DNA of 64,000 nt from Halorussus salinisoli (GTDB taxonomy: Archaea > Halobacteriota > Halobacteria > Halobacteriales > Haladaptataceae): assembly GCA_005239435.1 (NCBI GenBank), contig SZNP01000007.1, forward strand, positions 1-64,000, written 5' to 3'. How positions within the stretch are numbered: position 1 is the first letter of the stretch; each line of letters begins with the position of its first letter. The translations under genes were made by a program, and so were the position numbers. The notes beneath the pieces are model-generated. The model searched no databases. It worked only from the letters and a program-made list of their open reading frames with translations, and was not told the DNA's origin. Below are positions 41,664-51,538 of this stretch, piece by piece.

Positions 41664-41818
41664 ACTACCACTTCTCCGACCCGACGTTCCGCATCGTTTT
41701 CCGACCGACAGCACCGAGACCGCGCTCGACCAACCGTGACACGAACGACACCGATAACACAGAGGACAGCACCGACAGAGAGCTATCGACCGCCGACAAC
41801 ATCGGAGGTGGGCCGGAC

Positions 41819-43600
41819 GTGAGCGAACCCGCGCCGCCGAAGTCCGACGCGGCTGACTCCGACGCGACCGACTCCGGCACCACCGGGACCGCCGACGCGG
41901 ACTCCGACGCCGAGGTCCAAACCGGCGCGGAGTCGGTCGTCGCCGCCCTCGAACGCGCCGGAGCCGAGACGCTGTTCGGCGTGCAGGGCGGCGCGATTAT
42001 GCCCGTCTACGACGCGCTGTACGATTCGGACCTCCAGCACGTCACGATGGCCCACGAGCAGGGCGCGGCCCACGCCGCCGACGCATACGGCGTGGTGGCC
42101 GGCGAGCCCGGTATCTGTCTCGCCACCTCCGGTCCGGGGGCGACCAACCTCGTCACCGGCATCGCCGACGCCGACATGGACTCGGACGCGATGCTGGCGC
42201 TGACGGGACAGGTCCCCTCGCACATGGTCGGCTCGGACGCCTTCCAGGAGACCGACACGACCGGCGTCACCGCCCCGATTACGAAGCACAACTACTTCGC
42301 GGGCGACGCCGACACGGTGGGCGACACGGTCGGCGAGGCGTTCGCGCTGTCGGCCGAGGGCCGGCCCGGTCCGACGCTCGTGGACCTGCCGAAGGACACG
42401 ACCCTCGCCGAGACCGACCGCGAACCCGGCCCGGCGGAGACGCCCGACACCTACTCGGTCGAGGAAGATCCCGACGACGAGCAGGTCGAGGCCGCGGCCC
42501 GCGCCATCGAGCGCGCGGAGAAGCCTCTGCTCCTGTTCGGCGGCGGCGTCGTCAAGAGCGACGCCTGCCAGGAGGCCCGAGGGTTCGCCATCGAACACGG
42601 CATCCCGGTGGCGACGACGATGCCCGCCATCGGTTCGATGCCCGAGGACCACGAACTCTGCCTGTCGTGGGCCGGGATGCACGGCACCGGCTACGCCAAC
42701 ATGGCCATCACCCACACCGACTGCCTGATCGCCGTCGGCACTCGGTTCGACGACCGGCTCACGGGCGGCCTCGAGACGTTCGCTCCCGAGGCCGAGGTCG
42801 TCCACGTGGACATCGACCCCGCAGAGATATCGAAGAACGTCCACGCAGACTATCCCGTCGTCGGGGACGCCGGGAGGGCCATCGAGCGCCTCTCGGCGGA
42901 GATGGACCGCTCGCCCCAGACCCGCGAGTGGCGACAGCAGTGCCAGTCGTGGAAGGACGAGTACCCGCTGGCCTACGCCACGCCCGACGACGAACCGCTC
43001 AAGCCGCAGTTCGTGGTCGAGGCGTTCGACGAGGCGACCGACGACGACGCCATCGTCACCACCGGCGTCGGCCAGCACCAGATGTGGGCCGCGCAGTTCT
43101 GGACCTACCGAAGCCCCCGGACGTGGGTCTCCTCCCACGGACTCGGCACGATGGGCTACGGCGTCCCGGCCGCCATCGGCGCGCGAATCGCGGCCGACGA
43201 CGACCAGCAGGTCGTCTGCTTCGACGGCGACGGGTCGTTCCTGATGACGATGCAGGAACTCTCGGTCGCGGTTCGGGAGAACCTCGACGTCACCGTCGCG
43301 GTCCTCAACAACCGCTACATCGGGATGGTCCGCCAGTGGCAGGACGCCTTCTTCGACGGCCGACAGATGGCCGCCGACTACGACTGGTGTCCCGAGTTCG
43401 ACAAACTGGCCGAGGCGTTCGGTGCCAAGGGCCTGCGCGTCGACGACTACGACGAGGTCGCCGACGCGGTCGAAGAGGCGCTGAGCTACGACGGCCCGGC
43501 GGTCATCGACTTCCACGTCGACCCCGCCGAGAACGTCTACCCGATGGTGCCCAGCGGCGGAGCCAACGGGAAGTTCGCCCTCTCGGAGGACCAGCTATGA
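41819..43600 (+). CDS. ilvB: Acetolactate synthase large subunit
   Basis: 593 residues from a GTG preceded by GGAGGTG at 8 nt. The first 33 residues are an acidic low-complexity extension. E80 in MAHEQGAAHAADAYG is the catalytic glutamate, GPGATNLVTGIADA and the GDGSFLMTMQELSVA...NN motif bind FAD and thiamine diphosphate. It makes acetolactate or acetohydroxybutyrate for valine, leucine and isoleucine. It overlaps ilvN by 4 nt. Confidence 0.96.
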   Translation: MSEPAPPKSDAADSDATDSGTTGTADADSDAEVQTGAESVVAALERAGAETLFGVQGGAIMPVYDALYDSDLQHVTMAHEQGAAHAADAYGVVAGEPGICLATSGPGATNLVTGIADADMDSDAMLALTGQVPSHMVGSDAFQETDTTGVTAPITKHNYFAGDADTVGDTVGEAFALSAEGRPGPTLVDLPKDTTLAETDREPGPAETPDTYSVEEDPDDEQVEAAARAIERAEKPLLLFGGGVVKSDACQEARGFAIEHGIPVATTMPAIGSMPEDHELCLSWAGMHGTGYANMAITHTDCLIAVGTRFDDRLTGGLETFAPEAEVVHVDIDPAEISKNVHADYPVVGDAGRAIERLSAEMDRSPQTREWRQQCQSWKDEYPLAYATPDDEPLKPQFVVEAFDEATDDDAIVTTGVGQHQMWAAQFWTYRSPRTWVSSHGLGTMGYGVPAAIGARIAADDDQQVVCFDGDGSFLMTMQELSVAVRENLDVTVAVLNNRYIGMVRQWQDAFFDGRQMAADYDWCPEFDKLAEAFGAKGLRVDDYDEVADAVEEALSYDGPAVIDFHVDPAENVYPMVPSGGANGKFALSEDQL

Positions 43601-44313
43601 GCAGCGACGACTCGCCCGACGAGCAGGCCGAACCGCACCCGGAGATTCCCCGGAACGGACTGCCGGGCCCCTCGCCCGACGAGCGACCGCACCCCGAGGG
43701 TCGGCGCAACGCGAAGGGCATCCGCATCGACCCCGAGGCGGAGGCCGAACCCGAGCAGCGGTCCGCGGTCGTCTCGGCGCTGGTCGAACACGAACCCGGC
43801 GTCCTCTCGCGGGTGTCGGGGCTGTTCTCCCGGCGACAGTTCAACATCGAGAGCCTGACGGTCGGCCCGACCACGGTCGAGGGCCACGCCCGAATCACGC
43901 TGGTGGTCGAAGAGACCGACCTCGGCATCGACCAGGTGAAAAAGCAACTGGCGAAGCTCAAGCCCGTGATTCAGGTTGGCGAGCTCGACGACGACGCGGT
44001 TCGCGCCGAACTCGTCGTGCTGAAAGTCCGCGGCGAGGAACCGGACAAAGTCCAGGCCATCACCGAGATGTACGAGGGCCAGACCCTCGACGCCGGACCG
44101 CGGACCATCACGGTCCAGATTACGGGCGACCAGCAGAAGATAGACGACGCCATCGACGCGTTCCGGCAGTTCGGCATCATCGAGATCGCCCGAACCGGCC
44201 AGACCGCGTTGGCGCGCGGCGACACTCCGACCACGCCCGGCGAGGAGCCGGGTCACGCGAAAGAGACCGACGAACGAACGGACGAAGTTCAAACTGGAAC
44301 ATACGATGACTGA
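43597..44313 (+). CDS. ilvN: Acetolactate synthase small (regulatory) subunit
   Basis: 238 residues from the ATG at 43597, inside the ilvB stop (ATGA). After a 50-residue acidic Pro-rich extension comes the ACT domain ([29 protein letters not shown]) and the C-terminal regulatory domain ([25 protein letters not shown]). It should bind valine and give feedback inhibition of IlvB. Its 3' end overlaps ilvC by 8 nt. Confidence 0.95.
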   Translation: MSSDDSPDEQAEPHPEIPRNGLPGPSPDERPHPEGRRNAKGIRIDPEAEAEPEQRSAVVSALVEHEPGVLSRVSGLFSRRQFNIESLTVGPTTVEGHARITLVVEETDLGIDQVKKQLAKLKPVIQVGELDDDAVRAELVVLKVRGEEPDKVQAITEMYEGQTLDAGPRTITVQITGDQQKIDDAIDAFRQFGIIEIARTGQTALARGDTPTTPGEEPGHAKETDERTDEVQTGTYDD

Positions 44314-45367
44314 CGAATTCGACACCGAGATTTACTACGACGATGACGCGGACAGCACCCGAATCGAGGACGCGACGGTCGCGGTCCTCGGATACGGAAG
44401 TCAGGGCCACGCTCACGCCCAGAACCTCGCGGACAGCGGGGTAGACGTAGTCGTGGGCCTGCGCGAGGACTCCTCCTCGCGCGAGGCCGCCCGCGACGAC
44501 GGCCTGCGCGTGGCGACGCCGAAAGAGGCCGCCAGCGAGGCGAGTATCGTGTCGGTCCTCGTGCCCGACACGGTGCAACCCGCAGTGTACGCCGACATCG
44601 AGAGCGAGTTGGAGGCGGGCGACACCCTCCAGTTCGCCCACGGGTTCAACGTCCACTACGGACAGATCGAACCGTCCGAGGACGTGGACGTGACGATGAT
44701 AGCGCCGAAGTCGCCGGGCCACCTCGTCCGGCGCAACTACGAGAGCGGCGAGGGCACGCCCGGCCTGCTCGCGGTGTATCAGGACGCGACCGGCGACGCC
44801 AAGCAGGAGGCGCTGGCGTACGCGCAGGCTATCGGCTGTACGCGCGCAGGCGTGGTCGAAACCACGTTCCGCGAAGAGACCGAGACCGACCTGTTCGGCG
44901 AGCAGGCCGTCCTCTGTGGCGGTATCACCGAACTCATCAAGGTCGGCTACGAGACGCTCGTGGACGCGGGTTACAGCCCCGAGATGGCCTACTTCGAGTG
45001 TCTGAACGAGATGAAGCTCATCGTGGACCTCATGTACGAGGGCGGGATGGGCGCGATGTGGGATTCGGTCTCCGACACCGCCGAGTACGGCGGTCTGACC
45101 CGCGGCGAACAGGTCGTCGACGACTCCGCACGCGAGAACATGGAGGAAGTCCTCGCACAGGTCCAGAACGGCGAGTTCGCCCGCGAGTGGATAGCCGAGA
45201 ACCAGGCCGGACGGCCGTCCTACCGCCAGCGCCGCATCACCGAGAAGAACCACGAAATCGAGGACGTGGGCGAGCGACTCCGCGACCTCTTCGCGTGGGC
45301 GGAGGAAGCAGAAGACGAATCGACCGAGAACGACAGCGAATCCGAGAAAGTGACAGCGGACGACTGA
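44306..45367 (+). CDS. ilvC: Ketol-acid reductoisomerase (class I)
   Basis: 353 residues. The N-terminal Rossmann domain has [17 protein letters not shown]; the motif [14 protein letters not shown] contains the cofactor-specificity loop. The knotted C-terminal domain follows ([35 protein letters not shown]). It converts acetolactate to dihydroxyisovalerate using NAD(P)H and Mg. The acidic tail of about 25 residues is a halophilic extension. Confidence 0.96.
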   Translation: MTDEFDTEIYYDDDADSTRIEDATVAVLGYGSQGHAHAQNLADSGVDVVVGLREDSSSREAARDDGLRVATPKEAASEASIVSVLVPDTVQPAVYADIESELEAGDTLQFAHGFNVHYGQIEPSEDVDVTMIAPKSPGHLVRRNYESGEGTPGLLAVYQDATGDAKQEALAYAQAIGCTRAGVVETTFREETETDLFGEQAVLCGGITELIKVGYETLVDAGYSPEMAYFECLNEMKLIVDLMYEGGMGAMWDSVSDTAEYGGLTRGEQVVDDSARENMEEVLAQVQNGEFAREWIAENQAGRPSYRQRRITEKNHEIEDVGERLRDLFAWAEEAEDESTENDSESEKVTADD

Positions 45368-45371
45368 GACC

Positions 45372-45689
45372 ATGAACCGAACCAACCGAACCGACGACCC
45401 GATAACCGACCGAGAACCGACTACGATGGGCGAGGTGAGCCACACGCATCCCCACGCCGACCGCGGTACCGTCAACCGACCCTTCGAGCGCGGGCCGGTC
45501 GTCGCCGCCGACGGCGGACGGAGAGAGGCGTACGACGCCGACGCCCGCGAGGAAGAGCAAGAGGAAGACGACGGAGACCACGAACACGACCGCATGAAGG
45601 ACGTGAACCACACCCCGCCGCACGGCGACGGGGTGGACCGAGTGTTCGAGCGCGGCCGAGAGAACGAAGCCGTAGAGTCCGAAGAGTGA
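45372..45689 (+). CDS. Small acidic protein between ilvC and leuC
   Basis: 105 residues, very acidic. A motif is repeated: GEVSHTHPHADRG...FERG (20-40) and KDVNHTPPHGDGVDRVFERG (75-94). His-rich pairs HTHPH and HTPPH could bind metal. It starts 4 nt after ilvC, so it belongs to the operon. The position inside the branched-chain cluster suggests a regulatory or metal-supply role for LeuC or IlvC, but this is a guess. I do not recognise the family. Confidence 0.65.
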   Translation: MNRTNRTDDPITDREPTTMGEVSHTHPHADRGTVNRPFERGPVVAADGGRREAYDADAREEEQEEDDGDHEHDRMKDVNHTPPHGDGVDRVFERGRENEAVESEE

Positions 45690-45699
45690 GTCAGTAGCG

Positions 45700-45861
45700 A
45701 TGCACGTACGAATCGATTTTTCCGACGCCGAGACGAGTAGCCGACGGTCCGGAGCGACGGCAGGTGCCGAGGCTTCGACCACCGATATCGTTCCGAAAGC
45801 ACGGTTTTCGACGCTCAAAGAAATGAATACGATTACTTCGCAACGGAGGAGGTTCGCTTGA
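45700..45861 (+). CDS. Short ORF coupled to the leuC start
   Basis: 53 residues (MHVRIDFSDAETSS ... RRRFA). Its stop TGA overlaps the leuC TTG (TTGA), and GGAGGAGG lies within its last codons, so translation could be coupled. It is not rich in Leu, so classical attenuation is unlikely. It may be a leader or a small protein. Confidence 0.35.
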   Translation: MHVRIDFSDAETSSRRSGATAGAEASTTDIVPKARFSTLKEMNTITSQRRRFA

Positions 45862-47297
45862 GCGAACGCACCCTCTACGACAAAGTGTGGGACCGCCACA
45901 AGGTGACGGAACTCCCGACCGGACAGGACCAGTTGTTCGTGGGTCTCCACCTGATTCACGAGGTGACGAGTCCCCAGGCCTTCGGGATGTTGCGCGAGCG
46001 CGACCTCGACGTGGCCTACCCAGAGCGCACTCACGCCACCGTGGACCACATCGTCCCGACCGAGGACCGCGACCGACCCTACGAGGGCGCGGCCGAGGAG
46101 ATGATGGCCGAACTGGAGGAGAACGTTCGCGACGCGGGCATCGACTTCTCCAGTCCCGACACCGGCAATCAGGGCATCGTCCACGTCATCGGCCCGGAGC
46201 AGGGGCTGACCCAACCCGGCATGACCGTGGTCTGTGGCGACAGCCACACCTCGACGCACGGCGCGTTCGGCGCGCTGGCGTTCGGTATCGGCACCTCTCA
46301 GATTCGGGACGTGCTGGCGACCGGGACCGTGGCGATGGAGAAGAAGGACGTCCGACGGATTCGGGTCACGGGCGAACTCGGCGACTGCGTCGAGGCCAAG
46401 GACGTGATTCTCCAGATAATCCGACACCTCGGCACCGACGGCGGCGTCGGCTACGTCTACGAGTACGCGGGCGAGGCCATCGAGAGCCTCGACGTGGAGG
46501 GCCGGATGAGCATCTGTAACATGTCCATCGAGGGCGGCGCTCGCGCGGGGTACGTCAATCCCGACGAGACCACCTACGAGTGGCTCCGCGACACCGACGC
46601 GTTCCGCGACGACCCCGAGAAGTTCGAGAGACTGAAACCGTACTGGGAGTCGATTCGCTCGGACGACGACGCCCAGTTCGACGACGAGGTGGTCGTCGAC
46701 GGCGACGACCTCGAACCGATGGTGACGTGGGGAACCACGCCCGGACAGGGCGTCGGCGTCACGGAACCGATTCCCGACCCCGCGGACCTGCCCGACGACA
46801 AGCAGGACACCGCCCGACGCGCCCAGGACCACATGGGCGTCGAACCCGGCGAGACGATGGAGGGGTACCCCATCGACGTGGCGTTCCTCGGCTCCTGCAC
46901 CAACGCCCGCCTGCCGGACCTCCGACGGGCGGCCCGCCTCGTCGCTGGCCGGGAGGTCCACGACGACGTTCGCGCGATGGTAGTTCCGGGAAGCCAGCGC
47001 GTGAAGGCCGCCGCCGAGGAGGAAGGACTGGACGAGGTCTTCGAGGACGCCGGGTTCGACTGGCGCGGGGCCGGTTGCTCGATGTGCCTCGGCATGAACC
47101 CCGACCAACTGGAGGGCGACGAGGCGTGTGCCTCGTCTTCGAACCGGAACTTCGTCGGGCGACAGGGGAGCAAGGACGGCAAGACCGTGCTGATGAACCC
47201 CCGGATGGTCGCCGCCGCCGCGATCGAAGGCGAAGTGACCGACGCCCGCGAACTGCCCGAGACCGACGCCGCCGACTCGGAGGTGGTTCGCCGATGA
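45858..47297 (+). CDS. leuC: 3-isopropylmalate dehydratase large subunit
   Basis: 479 residues from a TTG with a strong Shine-Dalgarno sequence (GGAGGAGGT) 6 nt upstream. The aconitase-family features are GDSHTSTHGAFGALAFG and the 4Fe-4S cysteines in GSCTNARL and GCSMCLGMN. With LeuD it isomerises 2-isopropylmalate to 3-isopropylmalate. It overlaps leuD by 4 nt. Confidence 0.95.
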   Translation: MSERTLYDKVWDRHKVTELPTGQDQLFVGLHLIHEVTSPQAFGMLRERDLDVAYPERTHATVDHIVPTEDRDRPYEGAAEEMMAELEENVRDAGIDFSSPDTGNQGIVHVIGPEQGLTQPGMTVVCGDSHTSTHGAFGALAFGIGTSQIRDVLATGTVAMEKKDVRRIRVTGELGDCVEAKDVILQIIRHLGTDGGVGYVYEYAGEAIESLDVEGRMSICNMSIEGGARAGYVNPDETTYEWLRDTDAFRDDPEKFERLKPYWESIRSDDDAQFDDEVVVDGDDLEPMVTWGTTPGQGVGVTEPIPDPADLPDDKQDTARRAQDHMGVEPGETMEGYPIDVAFLGSCTNARLPDLRRAARLVAGREVHDDVRAMVVPGSQRVKAAAEEEGLDEVFEDAGFDWRGAGCSMCLGMNPDQLEGDEACASSSNRNFVGRQGSKDGKTVLMNPRMVAAAAIEGEVTDARELPETDAADSEVVRR

Positions 47298-47932
47298 CCG
47301 ACGAAATCGAGACGGTCGAGTACGCCTCGGGCACGGGTATCCCGGTCCGAGGGAACGACATCGACACCGACCAGATAATTCCGGCGCGATTCATGAAGGT
47401 CGTGACCTTCGACGGTCTCGGCCAGTTCGCCTTCCACGACCAGCGATTCGACGACGAGGACAACCAGAAGGACCACCCGTTCAACGAGGACCGCTTCCGA
47501 GACGCCTCCGTGATGGTGGTCAACAGCAACTTCGGCTGTGGCTCCTCGCGCGAACACGCTCCGCAGGCCCTGAAGCGGTGGGGCATCGACGCCATCGTGG
47601 GCGAGAGTTTCGCCGAAATCTTCGCGGGTAACTGCCTCGCGTTGGGAGTGCCGACTGTCACGGCCGACCCGGAAGCGATCGAGACGCTCCAGAACTACGT
47701 CGAGGAGCATCCCGACGCCGAGATTGAGGTGGACGTGGCGGACGAAACGGTCCGGTACGACGGAAACCGAATCGACGCCACCGTGGACGACGCCCAGCGC
47801 AAGGCCCTGGTCGAAGGCGTCTGGGACACCACGGCCCTGCTCAAGTCGAACGCCGAGTCGGTCGCCGAGACCGCGGCCGACCTGCCCTACGTCGAGACCG
47901 GGACCGCCGACGCGACCGAGGAGGCCGAGTGA
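47294..47932 (+). CDS. leuD: 3-isopropylmalate dehydratase small subunit
   Basis: 212 residues from the ATG at 47294 (ATGA overlap with leuC). It has the swivel domain signature [16 protein letters not shown] and [15 protein letters not shown]. It completes the LeuCD heterodimer. The C-terminal acidic tail ([19 protein letters not shown]) is a halophilic extension. Confidence 0.95.
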   Translation: MTDEIETVEYASGTGIPVRGNDIDTDQIIPARFMKVVTFDGLGQFAFHDQRFDDEDNQKDHPFNEDRFRDASVMVVNSNFGCGSSREHAPQALKRWGIDAIVGESFAEIFAGNCLALGVPTVTADPEAIETLQNYVEEHPDAEIEVDVADETVRYDGNRIDATVDDAQRKALVEGVWDTTALLKSNAESVAETAADLPYVETGTADATEEAE

Positions 47933-47933
47933 A

Positions 47934-48911
47934 ATGGCGGAACAAATTGCAATTGTTCCGGGCGACGGCATCGGGAAGGAGGTCGTCCCCGCGGCTCGCG
48001 AGGTGCTGGAGTCGGTTGAACCCGACTTCGAGTTCGCCGAGGCCGACGCGGGCGATGCAGTGAAGGAGGAAACCGGGACCGCGCTCCCCGAGGAGACCCG
48101 CGAACTCGCGGCGAGCGCCGACGCCACTCTGTTCGGCGCGGCGGGGGAGACCGCGGCCGACGTCATCCTGCCCCTCCGGCGCGCGGTCGATTCGTTCGCC
48201 AACGTCCGGCCGGTCCGGGCCTACCCCGGCACCGAGGCGCTCAAGCCCGAGACCGACCTCGTCTTCGTCCGGGAGAACACCGAGGGCGTCTACGCGGGCC
48301 ACGAGTCCGAGATTGCGCCCGGCGTAACGACGTTGACACGGGTCGTTACCGAGGCGGCGTCCGAGGAAATCGCCCGTTACGGCTTCGAGTACGCCGCCAA
48401 TCGAGGGGAAAGCGTAACGATCGCACACAAAGCGAACGTGATGCGGACCACCGACGGCCTGTTTCTGGAGACCGCCGAGTCGGTCGGCGCGGAGTTCGAC
48501 GTGCCCACCGACGACGCGCTGATGGACGCGCTGGCGATGCATCTCGTCCAGCGGCCCGAGGAGTACGACGTAGTGATCTGTCCGAACCTCGCGGGCGACG
48601 TGCTGTCGGACCTCGCGGCGGGCCTCGTCGGCGGCCTCGGTCTCCTACCCAGTGCGAACGTCGGCGACGAACGCGCGCTGTTCGAGCCGGTTCACGGCAC
48701 TGCGCCCGACATCGCGGGCGAGGGCGTCGCCAATCCGAGTGCGGCGATGCTCTCGGCCGCGATGCTGTTGGAGTACCTGGGATACGAATCGGAAGGCGAG
48801 CGCGTTCGCTCGGCGGTGAAAGCGACGCTTTCGTCCGGTCCGCACACGCCGGACCTCGGCGGCGAGGCGACGACCGGCGACGTGACTGAGGCAGTACTGG
48901 CGGAACTGTAG
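47934..48911 (+). CDS. leuB: 3-isopropylmalate dehydrogenase
   Basis: 325 residues from the ATG at 47934, 1 nt after the leuD stop. The N-terminal [13 protein letters not shown], the substrate-binding [25 protein letters not shown], the active-site [11 protein letters not shown] and the NAD/metal site [13 protein letters not shown] are all present. It oxidatively decarboxylates 3-isopropylmalate to 2-oxoisocaproate. It is the last gene of the cluster. Confidence 0.95.
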   Translation: MAEQIAIVPGDGIGKEVVPAAREVLESVEPDFEFAEADAGDAVKEETGTALPEETRELAASADATLFGAAGETAADVILPLRRAVDSFANVRPVRAYPGTEALKPETDLVFVRENTEGVYAGHESEIAPGVTTLTRVVTEAASEEIARYGFEYAANRGESVTIAHKANVMRTTDGLFLETAESVGAEFDVPTDDALMDALAMHLVQRPEEYDVVICPNLAGDVLSDLAAGLVGGLGLLPSANVGDERALFEPVHGTAPDIAGEGVANPSAAMLSAAMLLEYLGYESEGERVRSAVKATLSSGPHTPDLGGEATTGDVTEAVLAEL

Positions 48912-48954
48912 CACAGCGAGAACTCGGTTAGTTCAGGGTCTCTACCCGAAACGG

Positions 48955-49188
48955 TTATCGAAGCGGTTCGCGGCCGCCGATGAGATTCGTCGTGTCCACC
49001 TCGTCGGCCCGCGCGCCTCCCTTCTTGACCTCTGTCGCGGTCATGCACTCCAGACAGCCAAAGACCTCGTTGTGGTTGTTCCCGAAGACGCGTGCGAAGT
49101 CCCGCGTAACGAAAGAGCCACAGCTCTGGCATCGGTTCTCGGCCATCGTGTCATCGCCGTTGGTGAGTCTGTTGTCGGTGGTGGTCAT
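48955..49188 (-). CDS. Small zinc-finger protein, haloarchaeal
   Basis: 77 residues from the ATG at 49188; M15 at 49146 (MAENRCQSCGSFV) is an alternative. Two CxxC pairs (CQSCGSF and CLECMTA) 21 residues apart form a zinc ribbon, with an acidic tail. A TATA-like element (GTGGATAGG) about 27 nt upstream favours 49188. It may be a DNA- or ribosome-binding protein. It converges with leuB. Confidence 0.7.
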   Translation of the reverse strand: MTTTDNRLTNGDDTMAENRCQSCGSFVTRDFARVFGNNHNEVFGCLECMTATEVKKGGARADEVDTTNLIGGREPLR

Positions 49189-49659
49189 GCTGCGCGATAG
49201 ATACACACAATCCTATCCACTTTGTTATCCAGTACCTACACCCCCGTAATCAACCATTAGCGGACCCAGTAACCGGGTATTACACAGTTCCTCACCCGGT
49301 GGTTAATTCCGAAAGCGTACCCCTAATTTAAGTTGATGGAGTGAGAATCACGCCGGGTCGCCGGCGAGATTCGACTCGATTGCTTCGAATCGGTGGCCGT
49401 CGGGACGTGAAATTCGCTTCGACGCCTCCTAACCCCGACGGGGATTCGCGGTTACTTCTCCGAACGGTTACGGTAGGGGCCGCGAACCGTCTCGCGTTCA
49501 CACCAGCGAGCAGACGTACGAGGGCGTGCCGTTTCCAACGAAACGATCCGTTCTTTTAAGTCCCTATGGAGTAGCTAGGGCGTCCTATCGCATCTCGCAC
49601 TCTCCGAGCAGTTCCACTGCCCCTGTCGCTTAAGAGGATTGATGGCATACTTCGGGGTG
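49189..49659. other. Intergenic region without a convincing gene
   Basis: It contains an inverted repeat ACCGGGT-N15-ACCCGGT (49272-49300) and AT-rich DNA (CCCTAATTTAAGTTG, 49321-49335). A 72-codon Arg-rich frame at 49341-49559 looks non-coding. CTTAAGAGG at 49630-49638 is a TATA element for the next gene. Confidence 0.5.
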
Positions 49660-49815
49660 ATGCCCAAGATCCAACTCGACGAGGAGACGATAGAGCGCCT
49701 CGACAGTCTTCGGGTGGAGGACGAGTCCTACGACGAGATCATCACCGAGTTGATCAACATCTACGAGGCCGAGGAGCGAACGCTGTTCCACGGCGGCGAC
49801 TACAGCGGCGACTGA
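49660..49815 (+). CDS. Short ribbon-helix-helix-like protein (antitoxin-type)
   Basis: 51 residues from the ATG at 49660 (an in-frame ATG at 49642 is possible, but the TATA box CTTAAGAG at 49630 fits a leaderless start at 49660). KIQLDEETIERLDSLRVEDESY and DEIITELINIYEAEE form the strand-helix-helix of an antitoxin-like DNA-binding protein. No toxin gene lies next to it. This is a common haloarchaeal orphan type. Confidence 0.8.
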   Translation: MPKIQLDEETIERLDSLRVEDESYDEIITELINIYEAEERTLFHGGDYSGD

Positions 49816-49825
49816 CTCGCGGCGA

Positions 49826-50470
49826 TTACGTTTCGGCGATTACGGTCTCGCCCGACCGAACTTTCTGGCCGCGCTCTACGGCCACGTCTGCGGGTCCGAC
49901 CGACTCGGGGAGGAGTACGTCCGCGCGACTGCCGAACGAGATGTGGCCTAGGCGTTCGCCGCGGTCGAGTTCGTCGCCGGGTTCGACGTATGGGTGGATG
50001 CGGCGCGCGAACGCTCCTGCGATGAGCGTCACCTCGTGGTCGGCGAACCGGACGTGGAGTTTCTCGTTCTTGTCCGACTCCTTCGAGAACGCCGGGCGGT
50101 GCTTGCCGGGTTCGTGTTCGACCGCTTCGACGCGGCCGCCGAACGGCGCGCGATTGACGTGTACGTCGGTGACGTTCATGAACACGCCGACCCGGACGCG
50201 GTCGCCTTCTCCGTCTCTTCCGCTCTCCTCGCGGACGACCGAGACGCGACCGTCGGCGGGTGCGAGAACACCTGTCTCCGGCGGCGTCCGGTCGGGGTCC
50301 CGGTGGAAGAGCAGCGCACCGACGCCCAGCAGGACGAATCCGAGGCCGGCGAGCGGGAACCAGAACCCGGTGAGTGCGGCGACCGCGAACGGGACCGACG
50401 CGTACCGCCACGCGCCCGGCGTGAACCGCCCCAGCAGTCGCTGGCGACCGGCACGTCGCTTCCCGCCCAT
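49826..50470 (-). CDS. Archaetidylserine decarboxylase (PSD-like, pyruvoyl enzyme)
   Basis: 214 residues from the ATG at 50470, which overlaps the upstream stop by 1 nt (TGATG). A membrane hairpin (SVPFAVAALTGFWFPLAGLGFVLLGVGALLF, in parts) precedes the catalytic domain. PADGRV (71-76) and NVTDVHVNRAPFGG hold the conserved acidic and His residues. FGSRADV (S181) is the self-cleavage site giving the pyruvoyl group. It converts archaetidylserine to archaetidylethanolamine. It is encoded after a DUF5799-type gene in one operon. Confidence 0.92.
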   Translation of the reverse strand: MGGKRRAGRQRLLGRFTPGAWRYASVPFAVAALTGFWFPLAGLGFVLLGVGALLFHRDPDRTPPETGVLAPADGRVSVVREESGRDGEGDRVRVGVFMNVTDVHVNRAPFGGRVEAVEHEPGKHRPAFSKESDKNEKLHVRFADHEVTLIAGAFARRIHPYVEPGDELDRGERLGHISFGSRADVLLPESVGPADVAVERGQKVRSGETVIAET

Positions 50471-50925
50471 CAGTCGCCGGCGGCCTCGCGGACCTGCGCC
50501 CACTTACCCTGGGATTCGAGGCGCTGCTGAAGTTCGTTCGCGTACTCCTGGGCGAGTCGGTCGGCCGCGTTGACGCGGTCTCGGTCCACGCCGCCGCCAC
50601 CGCCGCCCAGACCGAGGGCGTCCTTCACGGAGTCGAAGACGCCACCGCCGCTCTGCTTACCGCCTCCGCCACCGCCGCCCGCCATCGAGTTCATCTGATT
50701 CCGAATGTTCTCGAGTTCGGGCATCACCTGCTCGACTTTCGAGGTGTCGGCGACGATGCGGGCCTGCTGGTCGTCCCCGGGGTTCTCGATTTCGAACTCC
50801 ACCGCGGTCATGATGAGACCCCACTCCTGGCGGGAGAACTGCGAATCCGTGATTTGCTGTGCGAACTCCTGATCGACGGCCATCCGGTCACCTACGATGA
50901 GGTCCTGCCACGCGCGTTCGGTCAT
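50470..50925 (-). CDS. DUF5799-like haloarchaeal protein
   Basis: 151 residues. The first 85 (TERAWQDLIVGDRMAVDQEF, SQFSRQEWGLIMTAVEFEIE, VADTSKVEQVMPELENI) match my recollection of haloarchaeal DUF5799. Residues 85-120 are Gly-rich with runs of seven and six glycines, and a final helix follows. The function is unknown. It is coupled to the archaetidylserine decarboxylase gene, which hints at a membrane-related role. Confidence 0.78.
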   Translation of the reverse strand: MTERAWQDLIVGDRMAVDQEFAQQITDSQFSRQEWGLIMTAVEFEIENPGDDQQARIVADTSKVEQVMPELENIRNQMNSMAGGGGGGGKQSGGGVFDSVKDALGLGGGGGGVDRDRVNAADRLAQEYANELQQRLESQGKWAQVREAAGD

Positions 50926-51023
50926 ACCCGAACTATTGGGTTGCGGATGGTATGAGGGTTTTCCTGTGAGACGGACGACGGCAGTTCTTAAAAAAGACCG
51001 TTCGACGTAGAGAGTCGTCGTCT

Positions 51024-51419
51024 TCAGAGCGCGCCGCCTTCGACCGTAACGTCGGCCTCCAGGTCGGTCTTCAGCGCGTCGTGGACCTTACAGAGTTGGT
51101 CGGCGCGCTCGACGACCCGACCGGCCTGCTCGTCGTCCATCTCGGTCTCGGTCTTGACGGTGAACTGGACGGCGTCGAGTTTGTCGTCGTCGTTGAGGTC
51201 GCCCGTCACGTCGATTTCGATGCGACCGAGGTCGCCCACGTCGCGCTGTTCGGCCCCGACGCGGAGGGCCGGGACGTAACACGACCCGTACGCCGCGAGC
51301 AGGGATTCGAGGGTGTCGGGCGCGTCCTCGCCCGTGGCGTCGATGGTGACCTCGAAGTCGCGTACCTGATTCTCGGACTTGTACCCTTCCTCGGAGACAG
51401 TTGTGACTTCCTTCGTCAT
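51024..51419 (-). CDS. OsmC family peroxiredoxin-like protein
   Basis: 131 residues. The two redox cysteines are C47 (AAYGSCYVPALRVGA) and C110 (ADQLCKVHDAL), as in OsmC/Ohr proteins. The domain has the usual swapped beta sheet (VRDFEVTIDATGEDAPDTLESLLA). It probably reduces organic hydroperoxides. It is encoded alone between PSD and the metal hydrolase. Confidence 0.9.
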   Translation of the reverse strand: MTKEVTTVSEEGYKSENQVRDFEVTIDATGEDAPDTLESLLAAYGSCYVPALRVGAEQRDVGDLGRIEIDVTGDLNDDDKLDAVQFTVKTETEMDDEQAGRVVERADQLCKVHDALKTDLEADVTVEGGAL

Positions 51420-51538
51420 GCGCTCGGACGTTCGCCCGCCAAACCCCTAAGGTTTGCTCTCGGCCGACCCGGGTGAAGCGAGAGCGAAAACGGTCGAGAG
51501 CGAAACAATCGAATCCGGAAATCCGGAGCGTCGAGGGC

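Noticed and set aside
41352-41822. 156-codon frame between leuA and ilvB
   Set aside because: Arg/Ser/Thr-rich without family features; it overlaps the more interesting 41-codon leader in another frame.
49341-49559. 72-codon Arg-rich frame in the intergenic region
   Set aside because: No acidic bias, no family pattern, only a GTG start.
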